A stretch of DNA of 64,000 nt from Streptomyces venezuelae (GTDB lineage: Bacteria; Actinomycetota; Actinomycetes; Streptomycetales; Streptomycetaceae), in NCBI RefSeq assembly GCF_008642315.1, contig NZ_CP029192.1, positions 1,302,001 through 1,366,000 of the forward strand, in the 5' to 3' direction. Shown here in pieces: positions 18,014 through 25,653 of this stretch; positions within the stretch are counted from its first letter, which is position 1, and every line of letters starts with the position of its first letter. A model generated the notes under the pieces. The model did no database searches, had not been told where the DNA came from, and saw only the letters and a list, made by a program, of their open reading frames with translations. The position numbers and the translations under genes were made by a program.

Positions 18014-18966
18014 TTCTTGCCTCCGTTCAGGCGGCCCGTGGCGCGCAGGACGTCGATGACGCCCTGGTCGCGCTCGGCGACGAGGTCCGCGATCGTGCGG
18101 CCGTCCGCCGCGTCGTCGCATCCGGCGACCACCGCGTCGTACAGCTTCTTGTCGAGCTCGGGCGCTTCGAGCCGCGTCCACGGCGACTTCAGGGACGGGC
18201 CGAAGTGGTCGAGCATGTGCGCCATGCCGCCCTCGCCGCCCGCGAGCGCGAAGGTGAGCATCGGTCCCATGAACGCCCAGCGCAGGCCGGGCCCTTCGGT
18301 GATGGAGTCGTCGATCTCGCGCACGGTGGCCTCGCCGTTGGCGACCATGTGCAGGGCCTCGCGCCACAGGGCTTCCTGGAGGCGGTTGGCGATGAACCCG
18401 GGGACTTCGCTCTTCATGGTGATCACGGACTTGCCCGCGACCTCGTAGAAACGGGACGCCCACGCCACGGCTTCTGCGTCGGTCCGCTCGCCGCCGACCA
18501 CCTCGACGAGGGGTATCAGGTACGGCGGGTTGAAGGGGTGCCCGACGACGAGGCGGCCAGGGGTGGCGGCCTCGGTCTGCATGTCGGTCATCGGGTAGCC
18601 GGAAGTGGAGGAGGCGATGACGACTCCGGCGGGGGCGGCGGCGTCGAGGCGGGCGAGCAGGTCGCGCTTGAGCTCCAGCTTCTCGGGGGCGCTCTCCTGC
18701 ACGAACTGGGCGTCGGCGACGGCCTCTTCGAGGGTGGCGGTGACGGTGAGGCGGTCCTGCGAGGCGCCTTCGGCGAGGCCGAGCTGGGTGAGGGCGGGCC
18801 AGGCGGCCTCGACGAGGCGGCGCAGCCGCTGCTCGGCGTCGGGGGCGGGGTCCCAGGCGGTGACGTCGTAGCCGCGGGCCAGGAAGTGGGCGACCCAGCC
18901 GCCGCCGATGACTCCGGCGCCGACGCAGGCGACGCGGCGGACCTCTTCGGGGGTGGTGACGCTCAT
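18010..18966 (-). CDS. L-carnitine dehydrogenase-type 3-hydroxyacyl-CoA dehydrogenase
   Basis: NAD-dependent dehydrogenase of 318 residues with the Rossmann start VACVGAGVIGGGWVAHFLARG and the 3-hydroxyacyl-CoA dehydrogenase motifs VGHPFNPPYLIPLVEVV and KSEVPGFIANRLQEALWREA. The motif HPFNPP and the length suit carnitine 3-dehydrogenase, which makes 3-dehydrocarnitine. It is followed by the thioesterase and preceded by the BKACE lyase that would cleave that product. The ATG at 18966 follows GGAACC, a moderate ribosome site. Other short 3-hydroxy acids remain possible substrates. Confidence 0.88.
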   Translation of the reverse strand: MSVTTPEEVRRVACVGAGVIGGGWVAHFLARGYDVTAWDPAPDAEQRLRRLVEAAWPALTQLGLAEGASQDRLTVTATLEEAVADAQFVQESAPEKLELKRDLLARLDAAAPAGVVIASSTSGYPMTDMQTEAATPGRLVVGHPFNPPYLIPLVEVVGGERTDAEAVAWASRFYEVAGKSVITMKSEVPGFIANRLQEALWREALHMVANGEATVREIDDSITEGPGLRWAFMGPMLTFALAGGEGGMAHMLDHFGPSLKSPWTRLEAPELDKKLYDAVVAGCDDAADGRTIADLVAERDQGVIDVLRATGRLNGGKK

Positions 18967-19002
18967 GGGATGGGGGGTTCCTTTCGTCGCTGCGTGGGGG
19001 GG

Positions 19003-19053
19003 GCGCCCCTTCGGGGGCGCGGGGAACTGCGCGACCAGCCACATACGGCCCGC
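19003..19053 (-). repeat. Dispersed Streptomyces short repeat, copy C, with TTCG-loop hairpin
   Basis: Inverted copy of the repeat seen at 28-75 and 17461-17504, here inside the operon between BKACE and the dehydrogenase. It includes a perfect hairpin GCGCCCC-TTCG-GGGGCGC at 19003-19020. As a stable UUCG-class stem-loop in a 98-nt intercistronic gap it may act as an attenuator or an mRNA-processing/stability element. Confidence 0.65.
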
Positions 19054-19064
19054 AGCAAGAGGCC

Positions 19065-19961
19065 TTACACCCGGGGCTTGAGGCCCAGCTTCTGGCGGGC
19101 CTCGTCGGGCGTGGCCACGCGCGAGCCCAGGTCCTCCGTGATCTGCACGGCGCGCTCGACCAGTTGGGCGTTGGTCACCTTGTTGCCCTTGCCGAGGTAC
19201 AGGTTGTCCTCCAGGCCGACGCGGACCTGCCCGCCGAGCAGGATCGACTGGGCGACCCACGGCATCTGCATGCGGCCGAGCGCGAAGCTGGCCCACTGGG
19301 CGCCTTCGGGCAGCATGTTGACCATGGACTGGAGAACGCCCGGGTCGGCGGGGGCGCCCCACGGGATGCCCATGCAGAGCTGGAAGACGGTGGGGTTGTC
19401 GAGCAGTCCCTCGGCGAGGAGCTGCTTGGCGAACCACAGCTGCCCGGTGTCGAAGATCTCCAGCTCGGGGCGGACGCCGAGCTCCTGGATGCGCTTGGCG
19501 CCCTGGCGGAGCATCTCGGGCGTGGAGATGTAGAGGTTGTCGCCGAAGTTGAGGGAGCCGCAGTCGAGAGTGCAGATGTCCGGCAGCAGGTCCTCGACGT
19601 GCGGGAGGCGGTCCAGGCCGCCGACGAGGTCGGTGCCGGGCAGCTCGCCGAGGTCCTGCAACGGCACGATGGGGTCGATGACGAGATCGCCGCCCATGCC
19701 CGCCGTGAGGTTGATGACGACGTCGGTGCCGGTCTCCTTGATGCGCTCGACGACCTCGCGGTACAGGCGCGGGTCTCGGGAGGGCTCGCCGGTCTCCGGG
19801 TTGCGTACGTGGATGTGGACGACGGCGGCGCCCGCGTCGGCGGCCTCGACCGCCGAGGTGGCTATCTGCTCGGGCGTGACGGGCACGTGCGGGCTCTTGC
19901 GGACGGTGTCGCCCGCGCCGGTCAGGGCGGCGGTGATGATGACGTTGTCGTTCACGGGCAT
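19065..19961 (-). CDS. BKACE beta-keto acid cleavage enzyme (dehydrocarnitine cleavage)
   Basis: Protein of 298 residues of the BKACE (DUF849) family, Zn-dependent enzymes that condense a beta-keto acid with acetyl-Co[20 protein letters not shown] begins the family; [19 protein letters not shown] gives the HxH zinc ligands; [13 protein letters not shown] and MGIPWGAP are conserved. With a carnitine dehydrogenase and a thioesterase downstream, the expected reaction is 3-dehydrocarnitine plus acetyl-CoA to betainyl-CoA plus acetoacetate. The ATG at 19961 follows GAGGGAGA. Downstream of the XRE-TetR regulator gene by 56 bp. Confidence 0.92.
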   Translation of the reverse strand: MPVNDNVIITAALTGAGDTVRKSPHVPVTPEQIATSAVEAADAGAAVVHIHVRNPETGEPSRDPRLYREVVERIKETGTDVVINLTAGMGGDLVIDPIVPLQDLGELPGTDLVGGLDRLPHVEDLLPDICTLDCGSLNFGDNLYISTPEMLRQGAKRIQELGVRPELEIFDTGQLWFAKQLLAEGLLDNPTVFQLCMGIPWGAPADPGVLQSMVNMLPEGAQWASFALGRMQMPWVAQSILLGGQVRVGLEDNLYLGKGNKVTNAQLVERAVQITEDLGSRVATPDEARQKLGLKPRV

Positions 19962-20017
19962 GCGGAACTCTCCCTCGGGGGTGGGGTGTTGTGTACGGGA
20001 AGCCTTCGTGCGGAGTG

Positions 20018-20878
20018 TCAGTGCGCGGTCAGCGTGGCGTCGACGTAGGCGACGAGGGACTCGTGCATGTCGTCCGGGCCCGCGCCCGGAGCGTCCGGCG
20101 CCGAGGCGAGGACCTGTGTGGCGAGGCCGTCGATCAACGCGGTCAGGCGCAGCGCCGCCGCCTCGGGGTCGGCGAGCCGGAAGACGCCTTCGGCGATGCC
20201 GCGGCGGATGACGTCGGCGACGGTGGTGCGCCACTGCCGGTAGTAGTCGGCGTGCAGTCGGCCCATGGCGGTGGAGCGGGCGGCCTCGGCCCACAGGTCG
20301 AGCCAGACGCTCCACTGCCAGCGCTGCTGCGGGGTGCGGGGGATCTGGAGCTCGATGAGCTGTCGCAGTTCGTCGGCGGTGTCGGCGGCGTCCGCGATCC
20401 GGGCCGCGCGGCGCGCCGTGTCCTCGTCCATGCACCAGCGCACCGCGGCCTCGAGGAGGTCGTCGCGGCCCGGGAAGTGGTAGTGGATGGCGGCGGTGCT
20501 GGTGTCGCAGGCCGCCGCGATGTCCTGGACGCGGACGGCGTGGAAGCCGCGCTCCGCGATGAGGCGGACGGTCTCGCGGACGATCTGCAGGGGGCGGCCG
20601 CCCTCGGGCGCCACGGCGCGCTCGCGCCGCGCGGTGGGCTCCGCGGGCCGGGCGGCCTCGTCACGGGCGCCGGCGGCGCCGAGCAGCCAGCCCGCGTCGA
20701 CCCCGCCGGTGTCCGCGATGCGGGCAAGCTCCGCCGCCGTGAAGCGCCGGGTGCCGCCCAGTGACCGGGACAGTTTGGAGGGGTCCATGACGATGCGGCG
20801 GGCGAATTCGCGCTGGGTCACTCCGGCGTCGGCGATCACCTTGCGGACGCGGTCCGCCACCTCGGGGTCGTACTCCAT
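20018..20878 (-). CDS. Double-HTH regulator: XRE domain fused to TetR domain
   Basis: Protein of 286 residues with two DNA-binding modules. Residues about 8-60 form an XRE helix-turn-helix ([20 protein letters not shown]). Residues about 95-145 form a TetR N-terminal domain ([20 protein letters not shown] then [15 protein letters not shown]), followed by a TetR ligand-binding domain. It is first in the probable operon with BKACE, dehydrogenase and thioesterase genes. A perfect 27-bp palindrome ends 17 bp before its ATG and a second lies about 60 bp further on, so autoregulation is likely. The effector may be a carnitine-pathway metabolite; that is inferred from context. Confidence 0.88.
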   Translation of the reverse strand: MEYDPEVADRVRKVIADAGVTQREFARRIVMDPSKLSRSLGGTRRFTAAELARIADTGGVDAGWLLGAAGARDEAARPAEPTARRERAVAPEGGRPLQIVRETVRLIAERGFHAVRVQDIAAACDTSTAAIHYHFPGRDDLLEAAVRWCMDEDTARRAARIADAADTADELRQLIELQIPRTPQQRWQWSVWLDLWAEAARSTAMGRLHADYYRQWRTTVADVIRRGIAEGVFRLADPEAAALRLTALIDGLATQVLASAPDAPGAGPDDMHESLVAYVDATLTAH

Positions 20879-20894
20879 GGTCGGCGACCCTACC

Positions 20895-20921
20895 CGTGCG
20901 TTGCGACAAACGCAACGCACG
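20895..20921. promoter_or_regulatory. Perfect 27-bp palindrome, probable operator of XRE-TetR regulator
   Basis: Two perfect 11-bp arms, CGTGCGTTGCG and its complement, flank the 5-bp centre ACAAA. The element lies 17 bp upstream of the XRE-TetR start codon, where it would overlap the transcription or translation start. Its length and symmetry fit a dimeric HTH regulator, so control of the carnitine operon is the best guess. Confidence 0.7.
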
Positions 20922-20981
20922 AACTGCAACGACACCGACATCGACCAGCTCTGATCGACCTTCCGGACGATAATTGCGCTT

Positions 20982-21001
20982 CTGACTGATGGATCAGTCA
21001 G
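20982..21001. promoter_or_regulatory. Second palindrome in the regulator/channel intergenic region
   Basis: CTGACTGAT and its exact complement ATCAGTCAG are separated by GG. This is a typical TetR-family operator shape. It lies between the divergent XRE-TetR gene (104 bp away) and the ion-channel gene (81 bp away), so it could control either. Confidence 0.6.
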
Positions 21002-21081
21002 ATCTGTTGTCGTGGGTCGCCGGGCGCGCGGCAGCGGTGCGGCAGCGGAACCGGCGCGGCACTTGAGGCACTCTTCTGTCT

Positions 21082-23037
21082 GTGTCGCACGCATCCTCGC
21101 TCCCTCCCCAGCGCCCGCCGCTGCCCGCCACCGGCCACATGGTCGTGTGCGGCGGCGACAACGTCCTGGCCCACCGGCTCGCCGCCGAACTCCGCGGCGT
21201 CTACGGCGAACAGGTCGTCCTCGTCCTGCCGTCCGGGGCCGGAGAGCCGAACCGGCCGACGGGACGGGCCCTGACGACCGCACTGATCGGACGCATCACC
21301 GCCGCGGTGTCGCGCACCACCGGGAACGGGAACGGGACCGCGCACGGGACCGGCAACGGGAACGGCTCCGGTGAGGGCGGCGGTGGAGCCGACCTGCCGC
21401 GCACCCTGGAGGCCCCCGAGCTCACCGACGACGTCCTCGCCGACGCGGGCGTCCCGCAGGCCGCCGCGCTCGCGCTGATGCACGACGACGACGAGACCAA
21501 CATCCGTGCGGCGCTCGCCGCGCGACGGCTCAACCCCCGACTCCGTCTGGTGATCCGGCTGTACAACCGCAAGCTGGGCCAGCACGTGGAGGAGCTGCTC
21601 GACCAGGCGGCGGCCGTGGCGGGCCTGGCGACGACGGACGCCAGCGTCACCGTCCTGTCCGACGCCGACACCGCGGCGCCCGCCCTCGCGGCCACCGCGG
21701 TTGCCGGCACCAGCAAGGTCGTGCACGCCGACGGGCTGCTGCTGCGCGCCGTGGAGCGCACTCCCCCTGCGCCGGGTCAGGTGGCGCCGCGCGGCCTCGC
21801 CACCCTCGCGCTGCTTTCGGCCACCGCCAACGACCCGGCGGGCGCGGAGGGTTCGGACGACGCGGGGGTCGGCGCGGGGCCCCGGCTGCTGCCCGACGAC
21901 GCGGCCGTCGCCGCCGCTCCCGGCCGGGGCGCGCTGGTCCTGGAGACCGTCTCGTACTCGGGGTCCGCCCCGCCGCCCGGGTTCCTCACGGGGCGCGGCG
22001 TGCCGCTGCGCGAGCTGTTCTCGCGTCGCCTTCGCTGGTCGGTGGCGGGGTTCGCGGCGGCCGTCGTCGGCATGGCCATCGCGTCGATCGTCACCACCGA
22101 GGACACGACACCGCTGCACGCCACGTATCTGACGCTCCTCGACCTCTTCTCGATGAACGATCCGGCGACCGACGGACCGATGAGCCGCCAGATCCTCCAA
22201 CTCCTCGCCGGCCTGGTCGGACTGCTCCTCCTGCCCATCCTCTTCGCCGCCGTCCTGGAGGCCCTCGGCACCTTCCGCACTGCGTCCTCGCTGCGCCGCC
22301 CGCCGCGCGGCCTCTCGGGCCACGTCGTCCTGCTCGGCCTCGGCAAGATCGGCACACGGGTCCTGGCGCGGCTGCGTGAGCTGGACATCCCCGTGGTGTG
22401 CGTGGAGGCCGACCCGGAGGCCCGCGGCATCTCCCTGGCGCGGCGGCTGCGCGTGCCCACCGTGATCGGTGACGTGACGGAGGAGGGCGTCCTGGAGGCG
22501 GCGAAGGTGCATCGCGCGCACGCGCTGCTGGCGCTGACCAGCGCGGACACGATAAACCTCGAAGCGGCCCTGTACGCACGGTCGGTGAAGCCCGACCTGC
22601 GGGTGGCGCTGCGCCTGTACGACGACGAGTTCGCGACCGCCGTCTACCGCACCCTGCGCGCCGCGCACCCCGGCGCCCTCACCCGCAGCCGCAGCGTGTC
22701 GGCCCTGGCCGCGCCCGCCTTCGCCGGGGCGATGATGGGCCGCCAGATCCTGGGTGCCCTGCCCGTCGAGCGCTCGGTGCTGCTCTTCGCGGCGCTCGAC
22801 GTCTCGTTGCAGCCGCAGCTGACGGGCCGCAAGATCTCCGAGGTGTTCCGGCCGGGGGCGTGGCGCGTCGTCGCCCTGGAACGCGCGTCGGCCGAGGACC
22901 CGGCCGTCTCCTCGGGCCTGGAGTGGGAGCTCGACCCGGATTACGCACTGCGCCCCGAGGACCGCGTCGTCCTCGCGGCCACGCGCCAGGGCCTGGCCGA
23001 GCTCCTCGCCCGCAGACCACTGCCCGCCCAGCCCTGA
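21082..23037 (+). CDS. TrkA/RCK-domain ion channel-like membrane protein
   Basis: Protein of 651 residues with two NAD-binding RCK/TrkA domains flanking a two-helix membrane core. The first nucleotide-binding module starts at GHMVVCGGDNVLAHRLAAEL; membrane helices are around residues 320-345 and 375-395; the second module starts at GHVVLLGLGKIGTRVLARL. The pore loop between the helices (TLLDLFSMNDPATDGP) has no TVGYG-type K+ filter, so ion specificity is uncertain. A Gly/Asn-rich insert coded by hexamer repeats (21321-21373) sits in the first module. GTG start at 21082. Divergent from the XRE-TetR gene. Confidence 0.82.
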   Translation: MSHASSLPPQRPPLPATGHMVVCGGDNVLAHRLAAELRGVYGEQVVLVLPSGAGEPNRPTGRALTTALIGRITAAVSRTTGNGNGTAHGTGNGNGSGEGGGGADLPRTLEAPELTDDVLADAGVPQAAALALMHDDDETNIRAALAARRLNPRLRLVIRLYNRKLGQHVEELLDQAAAVAGLATTDASVTVLSDADTAAPALAATAVAGTSKVVHADGLLLRAVERTPPAPGQVAPRGLATLALLSATANDPAGAEGSDDAGVGAGPRLLPDDAAVAAAPGRGALVLETVSYSGSAPPPGFLTGRGVPLRELFSRRLRWSVAGFAAAVVGMAIASIVTTEDTTPLHATYLTLLDLFSMNDPATDGPMSRQILQLLAGLVGLLLLPILFAAVLEALGTFRTASSLRRPPRGLSGHVVLLGLGKIGTRVLARLRELDIPVVCVEADPEARGISLARRLRVPTVIGDVTEEGVLEAAKVHRAHALLALTSADTINLEAALYARSVKPDLRVALRLYDDEFATAVYRTLRAAHPGALTRSRSVSALAAPAFAGAMMGRQILGALPVERSVLLFAALDVSLQPQLTGRKISEVFRPGAWRVVALERASAEDPAVSSGLEWELDPDYALRPEDRVVLAATRQGLAELLARRPLPAQP

Positions 23038-23072
23038 TCCGGCGCACCCATACCAACCGGACCGGGCCCGGA

Positions 23073-23100
23073 TTGGTCTAGTCCTCATTTGGTTCAGACC
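23073..23100 (+). promoter_or_regulatory. Chitinase-type direct repeats overlapping DasR-like sites
   Basis: Two 12-bp direct repeats, TTGGTCTAGTCC at 23073-23084 and TTGGTTCAGACC at 23089-23100, lie about 85 bp before the chitinase gene. Streptomyces chitinase promoters are known to carry such repeats, and each unit also resembles the DasR site ACTGGTCTAGACCAGT (about 11 of 16 positions). A TTGACA at 23102-23107 directly follows and may be the -35 box. Confidence 0.7.
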
Positions 23101-23183
23101 ATTGACATGCCTATGTCCACAGGGCTACTCCAATGAGCAACAACCGCGCGCCAGCACCCAGTTGACGCCTCCACACCTCTTGG

Positions 23184-24713
23184 ATGGCCATGAGACGTAT
23201 GCGTTCCCTCCGTGCCGCCCTCACCGCGGCGGCCACCGCGGTGGCCGCTCTGGGCCTGACCGCGATCTCGGGTGCCCCCGCCCAGGCCGCGACACCGCTC
23301 CCCGCCCATGTCTTCGCCCCCTACTTCGAGTCGTGGACGGGGGAGAGCCCGGCCGCCCTCAGCGCCCAGTCCGGGGCCAAACACCTGACCATGGCGTTCC
23401 TCCAGACGGCGACGAAGGGCTCCTGCACCGCGTACTGGAACGGCGACACCTCGCTGCCCATCGCCTCGACGTCCTTCGGCGCCGACATCAAGACGATCCA
23501 GGGGCGCGGCGGGGACGTCATCCCGTCCTTCGGCGGCTACACGGCGGACACCACCGGCACCGAGATCGCCGACAGCTGTACGGACGTCGACCAGATCGCC
23601 GCCGTCTACCAGAAGGTCATCACGACCTACGACGTCCCCCGGCTCGACATGGACATCGAGGTCGACGCGCTGGACAACACCGCCGGCATCGACCGACGGA
23701 ACAAGGCGATCAAGAAGGTCCAGGACTGGGCCGCCGCCAACGGGCGCAAGCTGGAGATCTCCTACACCCTGCCGACGACGACCCGGGGCCTGGCGCCCAG
23801 CGGTCTCGCCGTGCTCAAGAGCGCCGTGGCCAACGGCGCGCGGGTCGACGTCGCCAACCTCATGACGTTCGACTACTACGACAACGCCGCCCACGACATG
23901 GCGCAGGACACCAAGACGGCCGCCCAGGGACTGTACGACCAGCTCGCCAAGCTCTATCCGGGCAAGACCCCGGCCCAGCTCTGGGGCATGATCGGCATCA
24001 CCGAGATGCCGGGTGTCGACGACTTCGGACCGGCCGAGACCTTCACGCTCGCCAACGCCAGGCAGGTGTACGACTGGGCGGTCGCCAAGGGGATCAACAT
24101 GATCTCCTTCTGGGCGCTCCAACGCGACAACGGCGGCTGCCCGGGTGGCGCCGCCGCGGACAACTGCTCCGGCATCGAGCAGAACACCTGGGACTTCTCC
24201 CGCATCTTCGCGCCGTTCACCAGCGGTGAGACCGCGCCGAAGGACGACTTCTCGGTGACGGCGGACCCGGCCGCGGGGACGGTCAAGGCCGGTGGTTCCG
24301 TCAGCGCGACGGTGAAGACCGCGGTGACGGCGGGCTCCGCCCAGACCGTGAAGCTCGACGCCTCCGGCGCGCCCGCCGGTGTCAGCGCGTCCTTCAGCCC
24401 CGCGTCGGTGCAGGCCGGAGAAACCTCGACGCTCACGCTCAGCACGACCGACGCGGCCGTCAACGGCACGTACCGGATCACCGTCAACGGCGCGGGCCCC
24501 TCGGCCGCCCACTCGGTGACGTACTCCCTGACCGTCACCGGCGGCAACGGCAACCAGTGCACGGCCGCGCCCTGGGCCGCCGACGCGGTCTACACCGGCG
24601 GCCGGCAGGTGTCGCACAAGGGCCACAACTGGAAGGCGAAGTGGTGGACGACGGGCGAGGAGCCCGGCACCACCGGACAGTGGGGCGTCTGGCAGGACCT
24701 CGGGGCCTGCTGA
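23184..24713 (+). CDS. Secreted GH18 chitinase with C-terminal chitin-binding domain
   Basis: Endochitinase-like protein of 509 residues. A Sec signal peptide ends at GAPAQA-AT. The GH18 barrel follows, with the catalytic DxDxE in RLDMDIEVD, and substrate residues in LMTFDYYDNA and MISFWALQRDN. A fibronectin/immunoglobulin-like beta domain (about residues 355-455) leads to a CBM5/12-type chitin-binding module (APWAADAVYTGGRQVSHKGH, WKAKWWTTGEEP). Start could be 23184 or 23190 (MAMRRM); no strong ribosome site decides. Upstream direct repeats indicate chitin/GlcNAc control. It would supply chito-oligosaccharides to enzymes such as the GH3 hexosaminidase at 50.9 kb. Confidence 0.95.
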   Translation: MAMRRMRSLRAALTAAATAVAALGLTAISGAPAQAATPLPAHVFAPYFESWTGESPAALSAQSGAKHLTMAFLQTATKGSCTAYWNGDTSLPIASTSFGADIKTIQGRGGDVIPSFGGYTADTTGTEIADSCTDVDQIAAVYQKVITTYDVPRLDMDIEVDALDNTAGIDRRNKAIKKVQDWAAANGRKLEISYTLPTTTRGLAPSGLAVLKSAVANGARVDVANLMTFDYYDNAAHDMAQDTKTAAQGLYDQLAKLYPGKTPAQLWGMIGITEMPGVDDFGPAETFTLANARQVYDWAVAKGINMISFWALQRDNGGCPGGAAADNCSGIEQNTWDFSRIFAPFTSGETAPKDDFSVTADPAAGTVKAGGSVSATVKTAVTAGSAQTVKLDASGAPAGVSASFSPASVQAGETSTLTLSTTDAAVNGTYRITVNGAGPSAAHSVTYSLTVTGGNGNQCTAAPWAADAVYTGGRQVSHKGHNWKAKWWTTGEEPGTTGQWGVWQDLGAC

Positions 24714-24734
24714 GCGGCACCCCGGTGCCGCCCG

Positions 24735-25589
24735 TCAGCCCTCGACGGGCGGCACCGGCAGGACCTGCCGCAGATGCGGGTCGGGGTGGAAGTCCCTGCG
24801 CCACTCGCGCGGGTAGCCGACGGACGCCTCGATGTGGGGGACGCCGTCGTGGACGGTGGTGCGCGGGATGTGCAGGTGGCCGTAGACGACCGCGGCCGCC
24901 TCGTACTTCACGTGCCAGTCGGCGGAGCGTTCGGTGCCGCACCACAGGGCGAACTCGGGGTAGCGCAGGATGCGGGTGGGTTCGCGCAGCAGCGGCCAGT
25001 GGTTGATCAGGACGGTCGGCAGGCCTTCGGGGCGATCGGCGAGACGTTCCTCGGTGTACTTGACGCGGGCGCGGGACCAGTCGTCGCGGGTCGGGTACGG
25101 ATCGGGGTGCAGGAAGTACTCGTCCGTGCAGACGACGCCCGCCTCGTGGGCGACCTCCAGCGCCCGCTCCTTCGTGTGCGTGCCCTCGGGTCGGAAGGTG
25201 TAGTCGTAGAGGAGGAAGAGCGGCGCGACGACGACGGGGCCGCCCGCCCCCTCCCACACGGGGTAGGGGTCCTCGGGCGTCGCGATGCCCAACTCCCGGC
25301 AGAACGCGACGATGTGCTGGTACCGCTCCTCGCCGCGCAGCTGGACCGGATCGTCCTTCGGCGTCCACAGTTCATGGTTGCCCGGCGACCACACCACCTT
25401 GGCGAAGCGCCCGGCGAGCGTGCGCAGCGCCCACTCGATGTCGGCCATGCGCTCGGCGACGTCGCCCGCGACGATCAGCCAGTCCCCGTCCGTCTGCGGC
25501 CGGATCGTCTCGACGTAGGTCCTGTTCTCCGCGTACGCCACATGCAGGTCGCTGATCGCGAGCAGCTTCGGAGTGTTCTCGGATGCCAT
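24735..25589 (-). CDS. Calcineurin-like metallophosphoesterase
   Basis: Phosphoesterase of 284 residues with all metal motifs of the calcineurin-like family: AISDLHVAY (DxH), IVAGDVAE (GDxx), WSPGNHELW (GNHE), INHWPLL and VVYGHLHIPR (GHxH). Substrate unknown; actinobacterial homologues often sit beside phosphopantetheinyl transferase genes, absent here. The start ATG at 25589 is preceded by an in-frame GTG at 25592. It stands alone between the convergent chitinase gene and qcrB. Confidence 0.9.
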   Translation of the reverse strand: MASENTPKLLAISDLHVAYAENRTYVETIRPQTDGDWLIVAGDVAERMADIEWALRTLAGRFAKVVWSPGNHELWTPKDDPVQLRGEERYQHIVAFCRELGIATPEDPYPVWEGAGGPVVVAPLFLLYDYTFRPEGTHTKERALEVAHEAGVVCTDEYFLHPDPYPTRDDWSRARVKYTEERLADRPEGLPTVLINHWPLLREPTRILRYPEFALWCGTERSADWHVKYEAAAVVYGHLHIPRTTVHDGVPHIEASVGYPREWRRDFHPDPHLRQVLPVPPVEG

Positions 25590-25653
25590 CACTCTGCGAG
25601 GCTAACCGAGCCGCCCCGGCGGCGCGGCGGCCGAGCCCGGCGCCGGGGCCTCG

